The translations under genes and the position numbers were made by a program. DNA of 64,000 nt, from contig SKCR01018436.1 of assembly GCA_019454045.1 (NCBI GenBank), positions 62,001 through 126,000 of the forward strand, written 5' to 3'. The notes below the pieces were generated by a model that worked only from the letters and a program-made list of their open reading frames with translations, made no database searches and was not told where the DNA came from. Origin of the DNA: Zanthoxylum bungeanum (taxonomy: Eukaryota > Streptophyta > Magnoliopsida > Sapindales > Rutaceae). Shown one piece after another: positions 22,084 through 35,049 of the stretch (positions are counted from its first letter, which is position 1; each line of letters begins with the position of its first letter).

Positions 22084-23407
22084 TTTCCTGTAGAATTTCA
22101 GCTAACCAGGTATTATCTTCTAAACTCTTCTTCTACTGTTTAAGACATTGGGGACAATGTCTCATTTAGGTTTGGGGGAGGAAATTAGTTGATCAGTACC
22201 TTGTTTTTAGTTTGTGTGTTGTTTTTATTTTTAGTCCAAAATTTTTCGAAAAATACAAAAAAAAATTGAAAAATTTTCAAAAATTACAAAAATATTTTGT
22301 GTTTTTGTGTTTTTATTTTGACTAAAAAGGTGAAATTGGTAAAAGATAGCTGTGTAAGGAATTTCCACTCCTGAGACGTATCTCAAACCATTTTTAAAAC
22401 AAGTTAGTTTTTGTTTATTTCATTTTAAATTATTTAATTTGTAAATTCTCCATAAAACTGACTAAAATGGATCTTCATATGCTCAGTTAGCAGATACTAT
22501 CAACATGCATTGTAACATACAGACATGAGTTAAAATTGAAAAGTTTGTAATATTCAATGTTCTAGTTTAATTGGAGGAAGCATCTAAAAAAGCAATGGAG
22601 TAAAAAAAAAAAAAGTCTGAGATCCGAGTTTTTAAGTCTGTAAGGGTGTTTTAACACCTAGTGCCCTAAAGCCAACTGGTTTGGAGTCACTGGCTCAAAG
22701 CTCGCTACATGGATCAAAGATGCTGCAAAAATATATATATATCTGAAGTCTGAGTAATTAAGTCTGTAGGGGTGTCTTAACACCTGGTGCCCTAAAGCCA
22801 ACTGGTTTGGGAGTCACCGACCCAACACTCGCTACATAGATGGAAGATATTGTATATAAATAGAAAAAAAATCAAAAATCAAAGAAAAAATCAGAAAAAT
22901 TATTCCATTGCTGCAAAAAGATGTGAATTCTGATAAAACTTTAGGACAAAAATATTACTCTCTTATCAACTGCACTTGTGACTGTTGTGGGCAAAAATGA
23001 GTTGATTAATATTTTGTCGACTGTGTATATGGAGAATGGTAAAAGTAATCGGAGAATTTACTTATTCGGTAATTTAGAATGAAACAAAACAACGATTGAC
23101 TTGGATTAGATGTTTCATCTGTTTAGTCACTAACTTATTTATTCTCTTTTCTCTTGTCTTTTTGCTTTTGTGTGCATTAGTTTTATTATATTTTTTACTT
23201 TTGTAAAACGTTTGTGGGTATCGTTGATGTAAGCCCTCACGAGACTATAACTCGTCCACTAGGGACACCTAGTGGTTTAAAGGCTTGTTGCATATGCTAA
23301 ATGCAACTGTGATCCATACGAAAGTGGCTTAGTTTAATTTTAATTGTTTCTTGTATTTTATTTTGTTGTTTTGCTCGAGGACTAGCAAAATGTTAGGTTT
23401 GGGGGTG
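22084..23407 (+). other. Element E 3' non-coding region
   Basis: Contains a hairpin GACATTG-ggga-CAATGTC (22144-22161) followed by aggtttgggggagg, both also typical of the area after pol in Athila. A duplicated block of about 110 bases follows, then degenerate AT-rich sequence. The final tract ttaggtttgggggtg abuts the 3' LTR. No further ORF of recognised type; in Athila an env-like ORF may lie here, but none is readable. Confidence 0.65.
22614..22850 (+). repeat. Direct duplication with a conserved palindrome
   Basis: Two copies (about 22614-22720 and 22749-22850) share GGTGT(T/C)TTAACACC followed by tagtgccctaaagccaactg and ctcgctacat. The first 14 bases form an inverted repeat. A third, single copy lies in element C near 13685-13765. 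Confidence 0.8.
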
Positions 23408-25525
23408 TGATGAGCAGAAAATATATCAATATTTACCGCCCCATTTACTTAATATTTTGTTTAGTTTCTCGGGTTTGATGAACGTTTTGATGTGTTTTAG
23501 TTTATTTTGCAGATAAAATAATATTGGGACACAATGAAATCATTTAGGACAAAATGTGGGTCAAATAAGGGAAAAAATTGGACTTGACATATTAATTTTG
23601 GAGATTGGAAACTTGAAAGGGCGTTTTAACGAAGTGCAGTTTTGGAAATTCCAGTTTTGCGCATCTGTAGTATTTTGGTCATACATTTTTACTCCGATAT
23701 CGGATTGAGCTGATTCAAGTTCCATATTAAAGAAGACTCAAAGATCTACAACTTTGAAAGACAAAATAATTTCTAATTCTGAATATTTCATGCCCGAAAT
23801 TGATGAACCATCCAGAAGTGTGTTGTGTGTAATTATTAAAGTCATTTTCAATCATTTTCAAAGCAAAAAAAAATAAATTAATAAATAAATAATAAAAATT
23901 ATCAAATCACCACCAAACATGATAAGAAATTAGTGGAGCAATTAAAAATGGATTTGGTGGAGCAATTAGTGGAGCAATTAATAATGGATTTGATGGATGA
24001 TTTGATGGAGGCAAAATTTTGCCTATAAATACCAAGTCATTTCATTTGTAAATTCATACTTTCTTCTAAGAAATTCCTTAAGAATACTAAGAAGATTGTA
24101 TCTTGTTTGTTTATTTACAACTTTCAGTAATTAATTTCCGCTTTCGCACTTTCTTTTCTTTACTTTTCAGTTTTTATTTTCCGCAATTTACTTTTACGCA
24201 CAGTACTCTTCTTTCTTTAATTTTCAGTTCTTACTTTACAGTAATGAGGAGGTAACTCCCATTTGCTAGGGTAAAAGGTAAAACTTTTATTACTAATATT
24301 TAGATTAATCTCCCTTAATTATAATATATAAACTAGTTAAAACCTTACTTAACGAGGATACCGCCATATTGGTCGGTTGGTAATTATTTAAATTGGTTTT
24401 AACCTGACTAAACTGGATACCGCCTGAATGGTCGACTGGTAATTAATTATTAATTTGACTTAATATGGATACCGCCTATATGGCTAGTTGGTAATTATCA
24501 TGCAAAGTTAATATATTATATTAAGGGAGATATCTAAAATAGAAGTAATAAAAGTGGATCATTTTACCTCAGCATTTTATTTTATTGTACTTTTACTTTA
24601 TTTACTTTTCAGCAATTTACTTTCAGCATTTACTTTTCAGTAATTTACTTTAAGCATTTACTTTTCAGCATTTAATTTTCAGTATTTAATTTCAGCATTT
24701 ACTTTCCGTCATTTACTTTTCAGCAATTTACTTTTCAGCATTTTACTTTATGTCTTTTATTTTATTTAAGTTTTTACTAGCCCTAGTTATGTGTCGTAAC
24801 TAAGTTAGTTATCTAGGGTTGTGATGAATTCTAATATCACCGGTTTATAAGGGGTTATTTTATAGTTTGGGTAATTTAAAGGTTTACTTATTAAGTCTTA
24901 AGCTTAATGCTTCTTGTTGTCTGATCACTAATAAGATTGATGTGGTAAATCTAAAGTAAACTTGACAAATGAATTTTAGGTTTCAGCCTTAGACTTAATA
25001 GTCCACGATCTTCCTTGAGGATAGATAACCCTTTAATAGATTTCCTTACAAGATAGACAAATACCTGTCGGGCGGGGGTAGCCATAATTGGAACTTAAAC
25101 TTAATGAATCCAGGTAATTTGGTTGACATAGACATATGGTTCAATTGGGTTATACTTGGTATTTGCGTCTGACCATCGATAGAGGCTTTCGCATAATTTA
25201 GTATTTCAGGTTAGTAAACTGATTTATTATACAAACATAAAATAACCACTTTATCTTTAAAATGATATTGGAAGAAATCACAACCCTAGATAGTTTCCTA
25301 ATATTGAATTTTCTTAAACCTACTTTCGCGCAAATTTATTTACATGTTTTTAAATTCAAAATCATCACCATTTCAAATCAATCAATCAACCTGTTAGATA
25401 CTAGTAATCATTTGACCTCATAAAATTAATAGATTAGGTATTAAGTCCTCGTGGGATCGATACTTTTTATACTACTTGAACGATACGTGCGCTTGCGTTA
25501 TTCGCGTGTGATTACGCACCGATCA
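23408..25525 (+). repeat. Element E 3' LTR
   Basis: Starts TGATGAGCAG and ends CACCGATCA; TATAAATA at 24024-24031; followed by TSD atccc. It differs from the 5' LTR by single-base changes and repeat-number changes in the minisatellite. Confidence 0.93.
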
Positions 25526-25532
25526 ATCCCAC

Positions 25533-27937
25533 TGAAGGGGTTTTATTGCGGATATCCGGTAACGCAGAGGAATAATGGAAAATCAAAATTTTTCGATTTC
25601 AAAAATTTTTCTCTATTAATAAATTAAAATTATTTATTTTATTATCCAATAATCAAATTATGAAATAAAACATTATAAATCAAATTTATGTGAATTTACC
25701 GAATTACCCTTATACTTTGTATTTTGTTCATTTTAGTCCGAAATTGTTCAAACTAATTTTGAATGATTCTAAATCATTACTAATATGAATTTAACATATC
25801 ACAAATGTCAAAATACAATTAGCAACAAAATTCCAATTTTAGCCACCAAGGCCGTGAGCCTCACTAGGGGGGATAAGTGCATTTTGCACTTCCATTGTTC
25901 AAAACACATGCAAATGAAATCCAATCAACATAAGATTTAAAATGTATCATATACACCTCCAAATACACCATATAAATGAAAAGCCCCAAATTTGAAAGTG
26001 GTCTCAAACCCTAATTTTTCAATTTCTACAAATTGGACAAATTAGACCAAATTAACAAAATTCAATACTTCAATCATGTTTCTTCAACACCAATCAAGCC
26101 TCATCACAATGAAACAACTATAGAACAATTCTAGGTCATTTAAGAGTGGGTCAATAACTCTAGAATGGCAACAAGGTTCTAAAACCATGAAAAGAATGCT
26201 TACTACATCATTAGTAACATTCTATCAACTTTATACATGCTCAACCCTTTTATCAAACTTTCATCCACCAAAAATACAAAGAATAAAGAATAGAAAAACT
26301 CAAGAACATCACTAGATGAAGCCCACAACAAGATGAACATTTTTCTCTCTAATGGAAGGTTGGAAATACTTACTAAATTCCAAGCTTTTCTTGATTTTTG
26401 CATTTCTTTCTCTCAAGCTTCTTTTTCTTTCTTCAATGGAGTTTTTTGATAAAGTGTATTAGGTTATTAAACCCTAAAATAAAAGAAACAATATATACTC
26501 CATCATTAGGCCTTTGGCCGAATTTTGTATACAAACAATATCAAGATATTTTCCTTTTGTTTCAATTAATTTTAACTTTACAACTTGCTAACTTTAATCA
26601 TGAAACCATTAAATGAATTAAAGTTAGTCAACAATTGCAACTCAAGCCATTAAATTAAATATCATAACCTTAAGATATTTATACTTTAATTAATTTAATC
26701 ATTTAACAATTAAATAATTAATTAATTAATTAAATACAAATATATTAAATATATGTATTATATTTACATTAAAAATTAAATACATATATATATTTATGAT
26801 ATTAGTCAAATATCTCAATTTGACAATTAATTAATGTGTATTTGAATTAATCTAACATTAAATGCAAATACACAAAAATTAAAGAAATGACTATCGGGTC
26901 CCTACACATGTATTTTTCGTTTAACCTTTAAACGACTTAATAAATAATCAGTATTATTTATAAATGTTGCCCTAGTGCTCTACAAGTATGTTTCATTAGT
27001 GAGACTCTCTAGATTCAGGCATATCCGTCACGAAATCCAATTTCGTGTCCATAATTTATCCACCCGTAAATTATGATGAACACAGATAAACTCATTGAAT
27101 CAAACAGGTCGAGGTCATGGCAAATGTATAATTCCTCCGTCACAGGTATCCGGATAAATCCCAGAGATATAGATGTAAACGTCAAATCTCTATAGGGATT
27201 ATCCAGTCGACTATTCTATTAACAATCTCAAAAAGAACATTTAGAACTAACTTTAAAATTGTACCACGGGCCCATGGTTTTTATCTGATTGCTAATCATA
27301 TGGACTACGTATGCTCTGATACAGAGAACTGACGGATCATATCTCGATACACACAGGACACCCTGAGGATCTATCCACACCCAACGAACAGGCGGAGGTC
27401 TGATCTAAAAATATCGTGACGTGACTTCCATCTAAGTGTGGAAGATGTCTCATGCGCCCACAGTGGTACATCAAGTCGAAGAATCACAAGTGCTACCCAA
27501 CCCGATAAGATTCTTATTAACAATGGTGTACCATCCATTAAGAATCTTCGGTGAGTCGTTCAGTGTTTATCCGCCATAAATACCTACACGTCTATACTAG
27601 TCTCCAAGATTTATGGTTCATTGAGAAACCATTGGAATCATATATTCATGTATACGACATGTACCGGTCTCATCGGGTTTACTATACTGACCAAGTAGTG
27701 TAAACCTTGATCAGGAACAGTCTGAGAATGACAACGTCATTATACTACTGAATGTCAGTTGTGACGCTTTTGGAACAGAACCATGACTAGTCATTCTAAG
27801 GTCATTACGTCTTTACCATTTTAAAAGATACATTATATTATATAAACTGCATATATTATTCATAATAATAATGTTTTACAGAAGTATTCATAAAGAAATA
27901 CAACCGGGAATTGGCGCTCTGAGCACCAACCCCAACA
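25533..27937 (-). repeat. Element F 3' LTR
   Basis: About 2.4 kb, closely matching 32664-35049 over its whole length with scattered changes. It contains an aagtgca-ttt-tgcactt hairpin at 25875-25891. The minus-strand sequence just before it (caagtgagagttttt) is a weak polypurine tract. Confidence 0.92.
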
Positions 27938-27953
27938 AAAACTCTCACTTGCT

Positions 27954-28459
27954 CTAGTGCCAATAACGATTGTATCTAATACCCATCGAATCCACGTGTT
28001 TATCAAACAACTTCGGAGGTATGGCCTTCGTCAGTGGGTCTGCTACATTATCTTCACTCGGTACCTTGCACACGACAATATCCCCTCGCGACATAATCTC
28101 TCGAATGATGTGGTACTTGCGTTCCACATGCTTCGACTTCTGATGCGCCATCGGTTCCTTTACTTGCGCAATGGCTCCAGTATTATCACAGTATAACAGA
28201 ATCGCATTCTCGATACTTAGGACAACTCCCAATTCTGTGATAAAGTTCTTTATCCACACAGCCTCTTTTGCAGCTTCAGAAGCTGCAATATATTCCGCCT
28301 CAGTGGTGGAATCTCATGTTGATCCCTGTTTGGAACTCTTCCAACAAACTGCACCTCAGTTAAGGGTAAATACGAATCCAGGTGTAGACTTTCTATCATC
28401 GGGATCTGATTGGAAATCAGAATCCGTATACCCGTTAACTTGCAGTTCGTTTCCTCCAT
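27954..28459 (-). pseudogene. Element F RNase H
   Basis: Two overlapping minus-strand frames. The second contains LYCDNTGAIAQVKEPMAHQK and HVERKYHIIREIMSRGDI, the C-terminal copia RNase H. RNase H removes the RNA strand during cDNA synthesis. There is one frame change near 28255 and a loss in the segment before it. Confidence 0.85.
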
Positions 28460-28465
28460 AAATTA

Positions 28466-29200
28466 TTAACTTATCCTAGTACCTTTAAGATACTTGAGGA
28501 TATGTTTAATGGCCATCCAATGGTCATTACCTGGATTGGACTGATATATGCTAGTTACGCTAACAGCGAAACTGATATCAGGCCTTGTACATAGCATGGC
28601 ATACATTATGCTACCCAAACAGAAAGCATAAGGTTGGTTAGATATTCTAACTTTCTCATCTTTTGTTTCTGGACTCATCTTCTTAGAAAGATGAATCCCA
28701 TGTCTGAACGGTATGTTTGCTGTCTTACAGTTACCAAAATTATACCGTTCTAAGATCTTATCTATGTAGGTTGATTGGGATAACTCAATCAGCCTCATTT
28801 GTCTATCTCTATAGAGTTTTATCCCTAAAACATAGGAAGCTTCTCCCAGGTTGTTCATGGAGAAATTCTTACAGAGGTACGCTTTGACGCTTTGTAACAT
28901 ACCTAAATCATTCCCAATGATTAGGATGTCATCAACATATAGGACTAAAAATACGACCATGCTCCCACTGGCCTTCTGATACACACAGGATTCTTCCGAA
29001 TTCTTGAGAAAACCAGACAATCTAATAATCTCATCGAATCAAAGATTCCAACTTCGTGACGCTTGTTTGCGTCCATAAATGGACTTCTTAAGCTTACATA
29101 CCATACCCAAGTTTTCGCTGGATGTAAAACCTTCCGGCTGTTCCATATAGATTTCTTCATCAAGAAATTCATTTAGAAAAGCCGTTTTGACATCCATTTG
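28466..29200 (-). pseudogene. Element F reverse transcriptase, C-terminal half
   Basis: Contains the catalytic pattern VLYVDDILIIGND and, later, YLKGTR at the end of RT. The piece 28945-29172 carries the segment before it in another frame, with a stop near 29040. Together with 29201-30187 it completes the RT domain. Confidence 0.85.
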
Positions 29201-30187
29201 TCAAATCTCGTAGTCATGATATGCAGCTATAGAAAGCAAAATCCGAATAGACTTAAGCATTGCTACTGGCAAAAAAGTTTCATCGTAGTCGATACCAGGT
29301 CGCTGCGTGTAACCTTTTTCTACCAGTCGGGCCTTGTAAGTTTCAACCTTACCATCAGGCGCGTACTTCCTCTTGTAAACCCATTTACAACCGATAGGAA
29401 CAATTCCTTCGGGAAGCGGAACCAAGTCCCAAACTTGATTCTCATGCATTGAGTCTAACTCGGATTTCATGGCACTTTGCCATTTCATGGAGTCGATGTC
29501 CAACATCGATTCTCTATAAGTGAAAGGATTAGTCTCTTCAACTAAGAAAACATCTAGACTCTTCTCTTGTATCAAATAAATGCGTTCAGGAGGTCTAGAT
29601 ACCCTTTCTGACCTACGGAGTGTGTGTGTTGAAGGTCTTTCATCTACTTGAACTTCAGGTTCCTCCGTTGGTTCGTTGTTTTCAGGTTGGACTTCATCAA
29701 GCTCAACATGTCTATGATTACCACCTTCTGAAAAAAATTCTACTTCTAGAAATTTTGCGAAGCGAGCTACGAACACATTTCGATGCTCGGCATCATAAAA
29801 CATATATCCCCTCGTATTCGAAGGATATCCGAAAAACCTAAACTTTTTCCCTCGAGGCGAAAGCTTATCTTGCTGAGTCACCCTGACATAAGCAGGACAA
29901 CCCCAAACCTTAATGTAACTAAGATTTGGTCTCCTACTGAACCATATCACATACGGTGTCGTAGGAACAGCTTTTGAAGGAATCTTATTCAAAAGATGTG
30001 TAGCTGTTAAAAGAGAGTAGCCCCATAAGTAATAGGGAAAATTTGTGAAACTCAACATCGATCGGACCATATCCAATAAAGTTTGATTTCTCCTCTCAGA
30101 CACTCCATTGTGTTGTGGAGTACCCGGAGGAGTATATTGAGCGAGAATCCCATTCTCCTTCATATAATCCATGAACTCACCACTCAT
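29201..30187 (-). pseudogene. Element F integrase C-terminal part and reverse transcriptase N-terminal part
   Basis: A 328-residue open frame. It begins in the integrase core (TPQHNGVSERRNQTLLDMVR), continues through the integrase tail (KVWGCPAYVRV, FFGYPSNTRGYMFYD) and a Pro/Glu-rich linker, and enters RT (WDLVPLPEGIVPIGCKWVYK). It is the longest undamaged coding piece of element F. Confidence 0.9.
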
Positions 30188-30243
30188 ATATTTGCCGCCT
30201 CGATCGGATCGAAGGAATTTAATATATTGACCAGTTTGTTTTT

Positions 30244-30720
30244 CTACTTCATTTCGGACTCTTTGAACTTTTCAAAGGTTTCCGATTTATGTCGCATCAA
30301 ATAGACATAACCGTACCGTGATAGATCATCGGTAAAGGTAACGAAGTACGAATAACCACTATGAGCAGTCTGACTTAGTGGACCACATACATCAGAATGT
30401 ACGAGTTCCAGTAAGTTAGTGGCGCGGTGTCCAACACCAGAAAATGGGGCTTTGGTCATCTTACCCTGAATACAGGATTCACAAGTTGGATAGGATTCAA
30501 TGGTAAGATCTGGTATCAAACCATTCCTAACCAATTGGGTAAGGCGTTTAACGCCTATGTGACCCAACCGCATATGCCAAAGTTCAGTATTATTAATTAC
30601 ATGTAAACTACGTTTATTAACTCTAGTATTTAAAATATCTTTTGAAGTTTGCAATGTATAATGACCATGCTGGTTGGGACAACAAAGGATCTGAATATTA
30701 CTTTTATCATATAAATACAA
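30244..30720 (-). pseudogene. Element F GAG-pre-integrase and integrase N-terminal part
   Basis: LWHMRLGHIGVKRLTQLVRN with the His of the HHCC zinc finger, then CESCIQGKMTKAPF with its Cys pair. The start of the catalytic core follows: LVHSDVCGPLS with the first Asp, then FVTFTDDLSRYGYVY with the second. Confidence 0.9.
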
Positions 30721-30750
30721 AGAATAGTTATTAATATTAATACGAAAGCC

Positions 30751-31335
30751 TTATGTATCCAATACAAAAAGAGATATAATATTAGCTACACATCCTGGTA
30801 CAAAATGACACTCATTTAACAAAAGTGTCCCATTCGGCAATGAGATCTCGCATACTCCCACTACAACTGCATCCAGAGAGTCTCCACTCCCGAATCGCAA
30901 ATGCATCTCTCCAGGCTTCAGTCTTCTACTTTCCTTCAGCACCTGCAACGAATTGCAAATGTGAATGGGACAAGCAGAATCTAAAATCCAGTTGGATGTA
31001 ACGGCTTCACAAGCCAAAGATAAATCAATAACTGGAAAAATAAATGACCCATATGTAGATGCTCTCTCCCTCCTCAGCTGGGCTATGTAGTCAGGACAAT
31101 TCCTTTTCCAGTGCCCGACTTTGCTGCAGTGATGGCACTTGTCTTCAAAAGCCCTTTTGGGCTTTGCTATCTTTGCCTGTGGTTGAGGACCGAGACCCTT
31201 CTTCATCTTCTTCACTTTCTTCTTATTTCCCTTTGACCAAGTCTGGGAAGAAGCAGAAAGTGAAGTAGGTCTAGGAGGGCGAGTCGGTACTCCCTTCTTG
31301 AGGTCATCTTCCGCCGTGAGCAACATCCGATACAT
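30751..31335 (-). pseudogene. Element F gag zinc knuckle and protease
   Basis: CHHCSKVGHWKRNC is a CCHC knuckle. The protease follows at NWILDSACPIHIC, where the usual DSGAS active site reads DSACP, a likely inactivating change. A frame change separates it from the gag part at 31377. Confidence 0.85.
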
Positions 31336-31376
31336 CTCTTAGTAGGTACAGATAATCCCGTTCATGTTGAAGTACA

Positions 31377-31901
31377 TCACGAACTGGTGATAAGAAGCTG
31401 GGAGAGAACCAAAAATGACACTCTACCGAGAATGTCATTCAGAATGAGATTATGTTGCCTCAATTGATCGATCAAATCGATCATCTGAAGAACATGTGGG
31501 CTAATAGCTTGCCCCTCATCCAATCGCGCATGGAACAGTTCCATTGCGACCTTATAAACAACAACTTGTTCTTGGTTCTCAAACGATTGTCTTAATCGTG
31601 TCATCATAGTATGAGCATCTGACATGCAATAATACTGTTTCTTGAGTCCCGATGAAAGCGAACTTAAGATGTATGATTTAACCCTTAAATCATCATCCTT
31701 CCAAGCTTGGAAGACTTCGCGTTCTTCTGGTGTAGCGTCCTCTGCCAGAACAAGAGGCAGTGGACCCTCAAGAATATATCCCAACCTCTCGGAATCGAGG
31801 ACAATCCTCAAATCTAGATCCCAATCGGCGAAGTTATCAGCGCCTTTTAGTTTGTTTGCATCAAGCATACGCGCAAACTGATTTGTGGATGGTGCCGCCA
31901 T
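31377..31901 (-). pseudogene. Element F gag capsid region
   Basis: Start taken at the Met at 31901 (MAAPSTNQFARMLDANKLKG), the normal beginning of this gag type; a Met further upstream (31958) lies in the leader. It then reads FADWDLDLRIVLDSERLGYI and later VVYKVAMELFHARLDEGQAI. This is a typical copia gag (UBN2-type). It loses frame near 31380. Confidence 0.85.
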
Positions 31902-32099
31902 CGCAAATCTATCATATAGATCACGAAAAACGGTTAGCAGAAATTTAAGCGGTTTCATATAATATCTAAAGCATTAACTAGATCATGGATTTTTAATCTA
32001 AAAATGCCTCTCCCACTAAATAATGCAATACTGTAATCCTCAAACAGAATACAAAGATTTAATAATTAAATTAAATACAAATAGTGAAATATGGATCCC

Positions 32100-32425
32100 G
32101 TGAATATATTTCAGCTCACAGCAGATGCATGGTCTCGCCTACATATATTCATCAGGTAGACAACTCATTTGTCAATCACTCACTAGTGACTCTTGGGTTT
32201 CCGGTCCTTGTCGTTTCTCGTTATCGCTGCTAAGGCAGGCCCACAAGGAGACGTACCAAGGTTAAACTCGTCAATGATAAACTCAAGTTAATTGTGTAAC
32301 CCTGACAGCTAGGGCACGTTCAGGATTGCGCTTTCGCTTGAATTTATCTAGTATCTGATATACATCCGGTATAAATAAATCTCTATCGGCTACACCCTCA
32401 CAGCAGAGGCACGGTCTCGGATGTA
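32100..32425 (-). repeat. Repeated motif in element F 5' leader
   Basis: Four minus-strand units of the form (g)accatgc...ctgctgtgag or cgtgccctagctgtcag, at about 32114-32138, 32219-32242, 32301-32325 and 32398-32421. The leader of element H (58598-58894) carries four corresponding units. Confidence 0.65.
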
Positions 32426-32648
32426 GTCACGGAGAAATATTTATAAACCGTATTGACAAGACGGACCACATAACATGCATCAAATACATAATTACATTTA
32501 AACCTTATTAATTAGGGATTTTACGCTAAGTGTCATACACCCTAAATCTAATCAAATTAGATTATAACATGCATGTATAAAGTCAAGAAAACATGATTAA
32601 ACATTGAATTAAAGGGCTAATCATATTAGGGGGCCTAGAATCAGACTC

Positions 32649-32660
32649 GCTCTGATACCA
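32649..32660 (-). other. Element F primer-binding site (initiator Met-tRNA)
   Basis: The minus strand reads tggtatcagagc three bases after the 5' LTR end. This is the usual copia primer site. Confidence 0.92.
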
Positions 32661-32663
32661 TTT

Positions 32664-35049
32664 TGAAGGGGTTTTATTGCGGATATCCGGTAACGCAGCG
32701 GAACTGTGGAATATCAAAAATTTTCAATTTCAAAACTTTTTCTCGGATTTATTATCCAATAATCAAATTATGAAATAAAACACTATAAATCAAATTTATG
32801 TGAATTTACTGAATTACCCTTATACTTTGTATTTTGTTCATTTTAGTCCGAAATTGTTCAAAACAATTTTTAATGATTCTAAATCATTACTAATATGTAT
32901 TTAACATATCCCAAATGTCAAAATACAATTAGCAATAAAATTCCAATTTTAGCCACCAAGGCCGTGAGCCTCACTAGGGGGGATAAGTGCATTTTGCACT
33001 TCCATTGTTCAAAACACATGCAAATGAAATCCAATCAACATAAGATTTAATATGTATCATATACACATCCAAATACACCATATAAATTAAAAGCCCCAAA
33101 TTTGGAAGTGGTCTCAAACCCTAATTTTTCAATTTCTACAAATTAGATCAATTAGACCAAATTAACAAAATCCAATACTTCAATCATGTTTCTTCAACAC
33201 CAATCAAGCCTCATCACAATGAAACAACTATAGAACAATTATAGGTCATTTAATAGTGGTTTAATAACTCTAGAATGGCAACAAGGTTCTAAAACCATGA
33301 AAAGAATGCTTACTACATCATTAGTAACATTCTATCAACTTTATACATGCTCAACCATTTTATCAAACTTTCATCCACCAAAAATACAAAGAATAAAGAA
33401 TAGAAAAACTCAAGAACATCACTAGATGAAGCCCACAACAAGAGGAACATTTTTCTCTCTAATGGAAGGTTGAAAATACTTATTAAATTCCAAGCTTTTC
33501 TTGATTTTTGCCTTTCTTTCTCTCAAGCTTCTTTTTCTTTCTTCAATGGAGTTTTTTGATAAAGTGTATTAGGTTATTAAACCCTAAAATAAAAGAAACA
33601 ATATATACTCCATCATTAGGCCTTTGGCCGAATTTTGTATACAAAAAATATCAAGATATTTTCCTTTTGTTTCAATTAATTTTAACTTTACAACTTGCTA
33701 ACTTTAATCATGAAACCATTAAATTAATTAAAGTTAGTCAACAATTGCAACTCAAGCCATTAAAATAAATATCATAACTTTAAGATATTTATACTTTAAT
33801 TAATTTAATCATTTAACAATTAAATAATTAATTAATTAATTAAATACAAATATATTAAATATATGTATTATATTTACATTAAATATTAAATATAGATATA
33901 TATATATATGATATTAGTCAAATATCTCAATTTGATAATTAATTAATGTGTATTTGAATTAATCTAACATTAAATGCAAATACAGAAAAATTAAGGAAAT
34001 GACTATCGGGTCCCTACACATGTATTTTTCGTTTAACCTTTAAACGACTTAATAAATAATCAGTATTATTTATAAATGTTGCCCTAGTGCTCTACGAGTA
34101 TGTTTTATTAGTGAGACTCTCTAGATTCAGGCATATCCGTCATGAAATCCAATTTCGTGTCCATAATTTATCCACCCGTAAATTATGATGAACACGGATA
34201 AACTCACTGAATCATACAGGTCGAGGTCATGGCAAATGTATAATTCCTCCGTCATAGGTATCCGGATAAATCCCAGAGATATAGATGTAAACGTCAAATC
34301 TCTATAGGGATTATCCAGTCGACTATTCTATTAACAATCTCAAAAAGAACATTTAGAACTAACTTTAAAATTGTACCACGTGCCCATGGTTTTTATCTGA
34401 TTGCTAATCATATGAACTACGTATGCTCTGATACACAGAACTGACGGATCATATCTCGATACACACAGGACACCCTGAGGATCTATCCACACCCAACGAA
34501 CAAGCGGAGGTCTGATCTAAAAAGATCGTGACGTGACTGCCATCTAAGTGTGGAAGATGTCTCATGCGCCCACATTGGTACATCAAGTCGAAGAATCACA
34601 AGTGCTACCCAACCCGATAAGATTCTTATTAACGTTGGTGTACCATCCATTAAGAATCTTCGGTGAGTCGTTCAGTGTTTATTCGCCATAAACACCTACA
34701 CGTCTATACTAGTCTCCAAGACTTATGGTTCATTGAGAAACCATTGGAATCATATATTCCTGTATACGACATGTACCGGTCTCATCGGGTTTACTATATT
34801 GACCAAGTAGTGTAAACATTTACCAGGAACAGTCTTAGAATGACAACGTCATGATACTACTCAATGTCAGTTGCGACGCTTTTGCAACAGCACCATGACT
34901 AGTCTTTCTAAGGTCATTACGTCTTTACCATATTAAAAGATACATTATATTATGGAAACTGCATATATTATTCATAATAATAATGTTTTACATAAGTATT
35001 CATAAAGAAATATAACCGGGAATTGACGCTCTAAGCATCAACCCCACTA
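32664..35049 (-). repeat. Element F 5' LTR
   Basis: The counterpart of 25533-27937. The outer end reads accccacta where the other LTR has accccaaca, a small mutation of the terminal tgttgggg. TSD cccac follows at 35050-35054. Confidence 0.92.

Larger units (their letters stand above)
15602..25525 (+). mobile_element. Element E: non-autonomous Athila-like retrotransposon carrying a LOG-family ORF
   Basis: LTRs at 15602-17723 and 23408-25525 are nearly the same length (2122 and 2118) and differ only by scattered changes in the parts compared. A perfect TSD atccc flanks the element (15597-15601 and 25526-25530). The PBS is a perfect Asp-tRNA type, and the tract taggtttgggggtg precedes the 3' LTR. 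The interior holds gag, protease, a direct jump to the integrase C-terminal tail, a broken small basic/Cys-rich ORF, an intact LOG-family ORF, then a long 3' non-coding part. RT, RNase H and the integrase catalytic core are missing, so it must have relied on other elements to move. Confidence 0.93.
25533..35049 (-). mobile_element. Element F: Ty1/copia LTR retrotransposon, nearly full length, decayed
   Basis: Oriented on the minus strand. The LTRs are 25533-27937 (3') and 32664-35049 (5'). TSD cccac lies at 25528-25532 and 35050-35054. In its own orientation each LTR begins tgttggggtt and ends aaccccttca. The PBS tggtatcagagc (plus strand 32649-32660) matches initiator Met-tRNA. The interior reads gag, protease, integrase, RT and RNase H in copia order, with frame changes and stops. 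Its target overlaps three bases of element E's right TSD, so F inserted after E. Confidence 0.93.
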
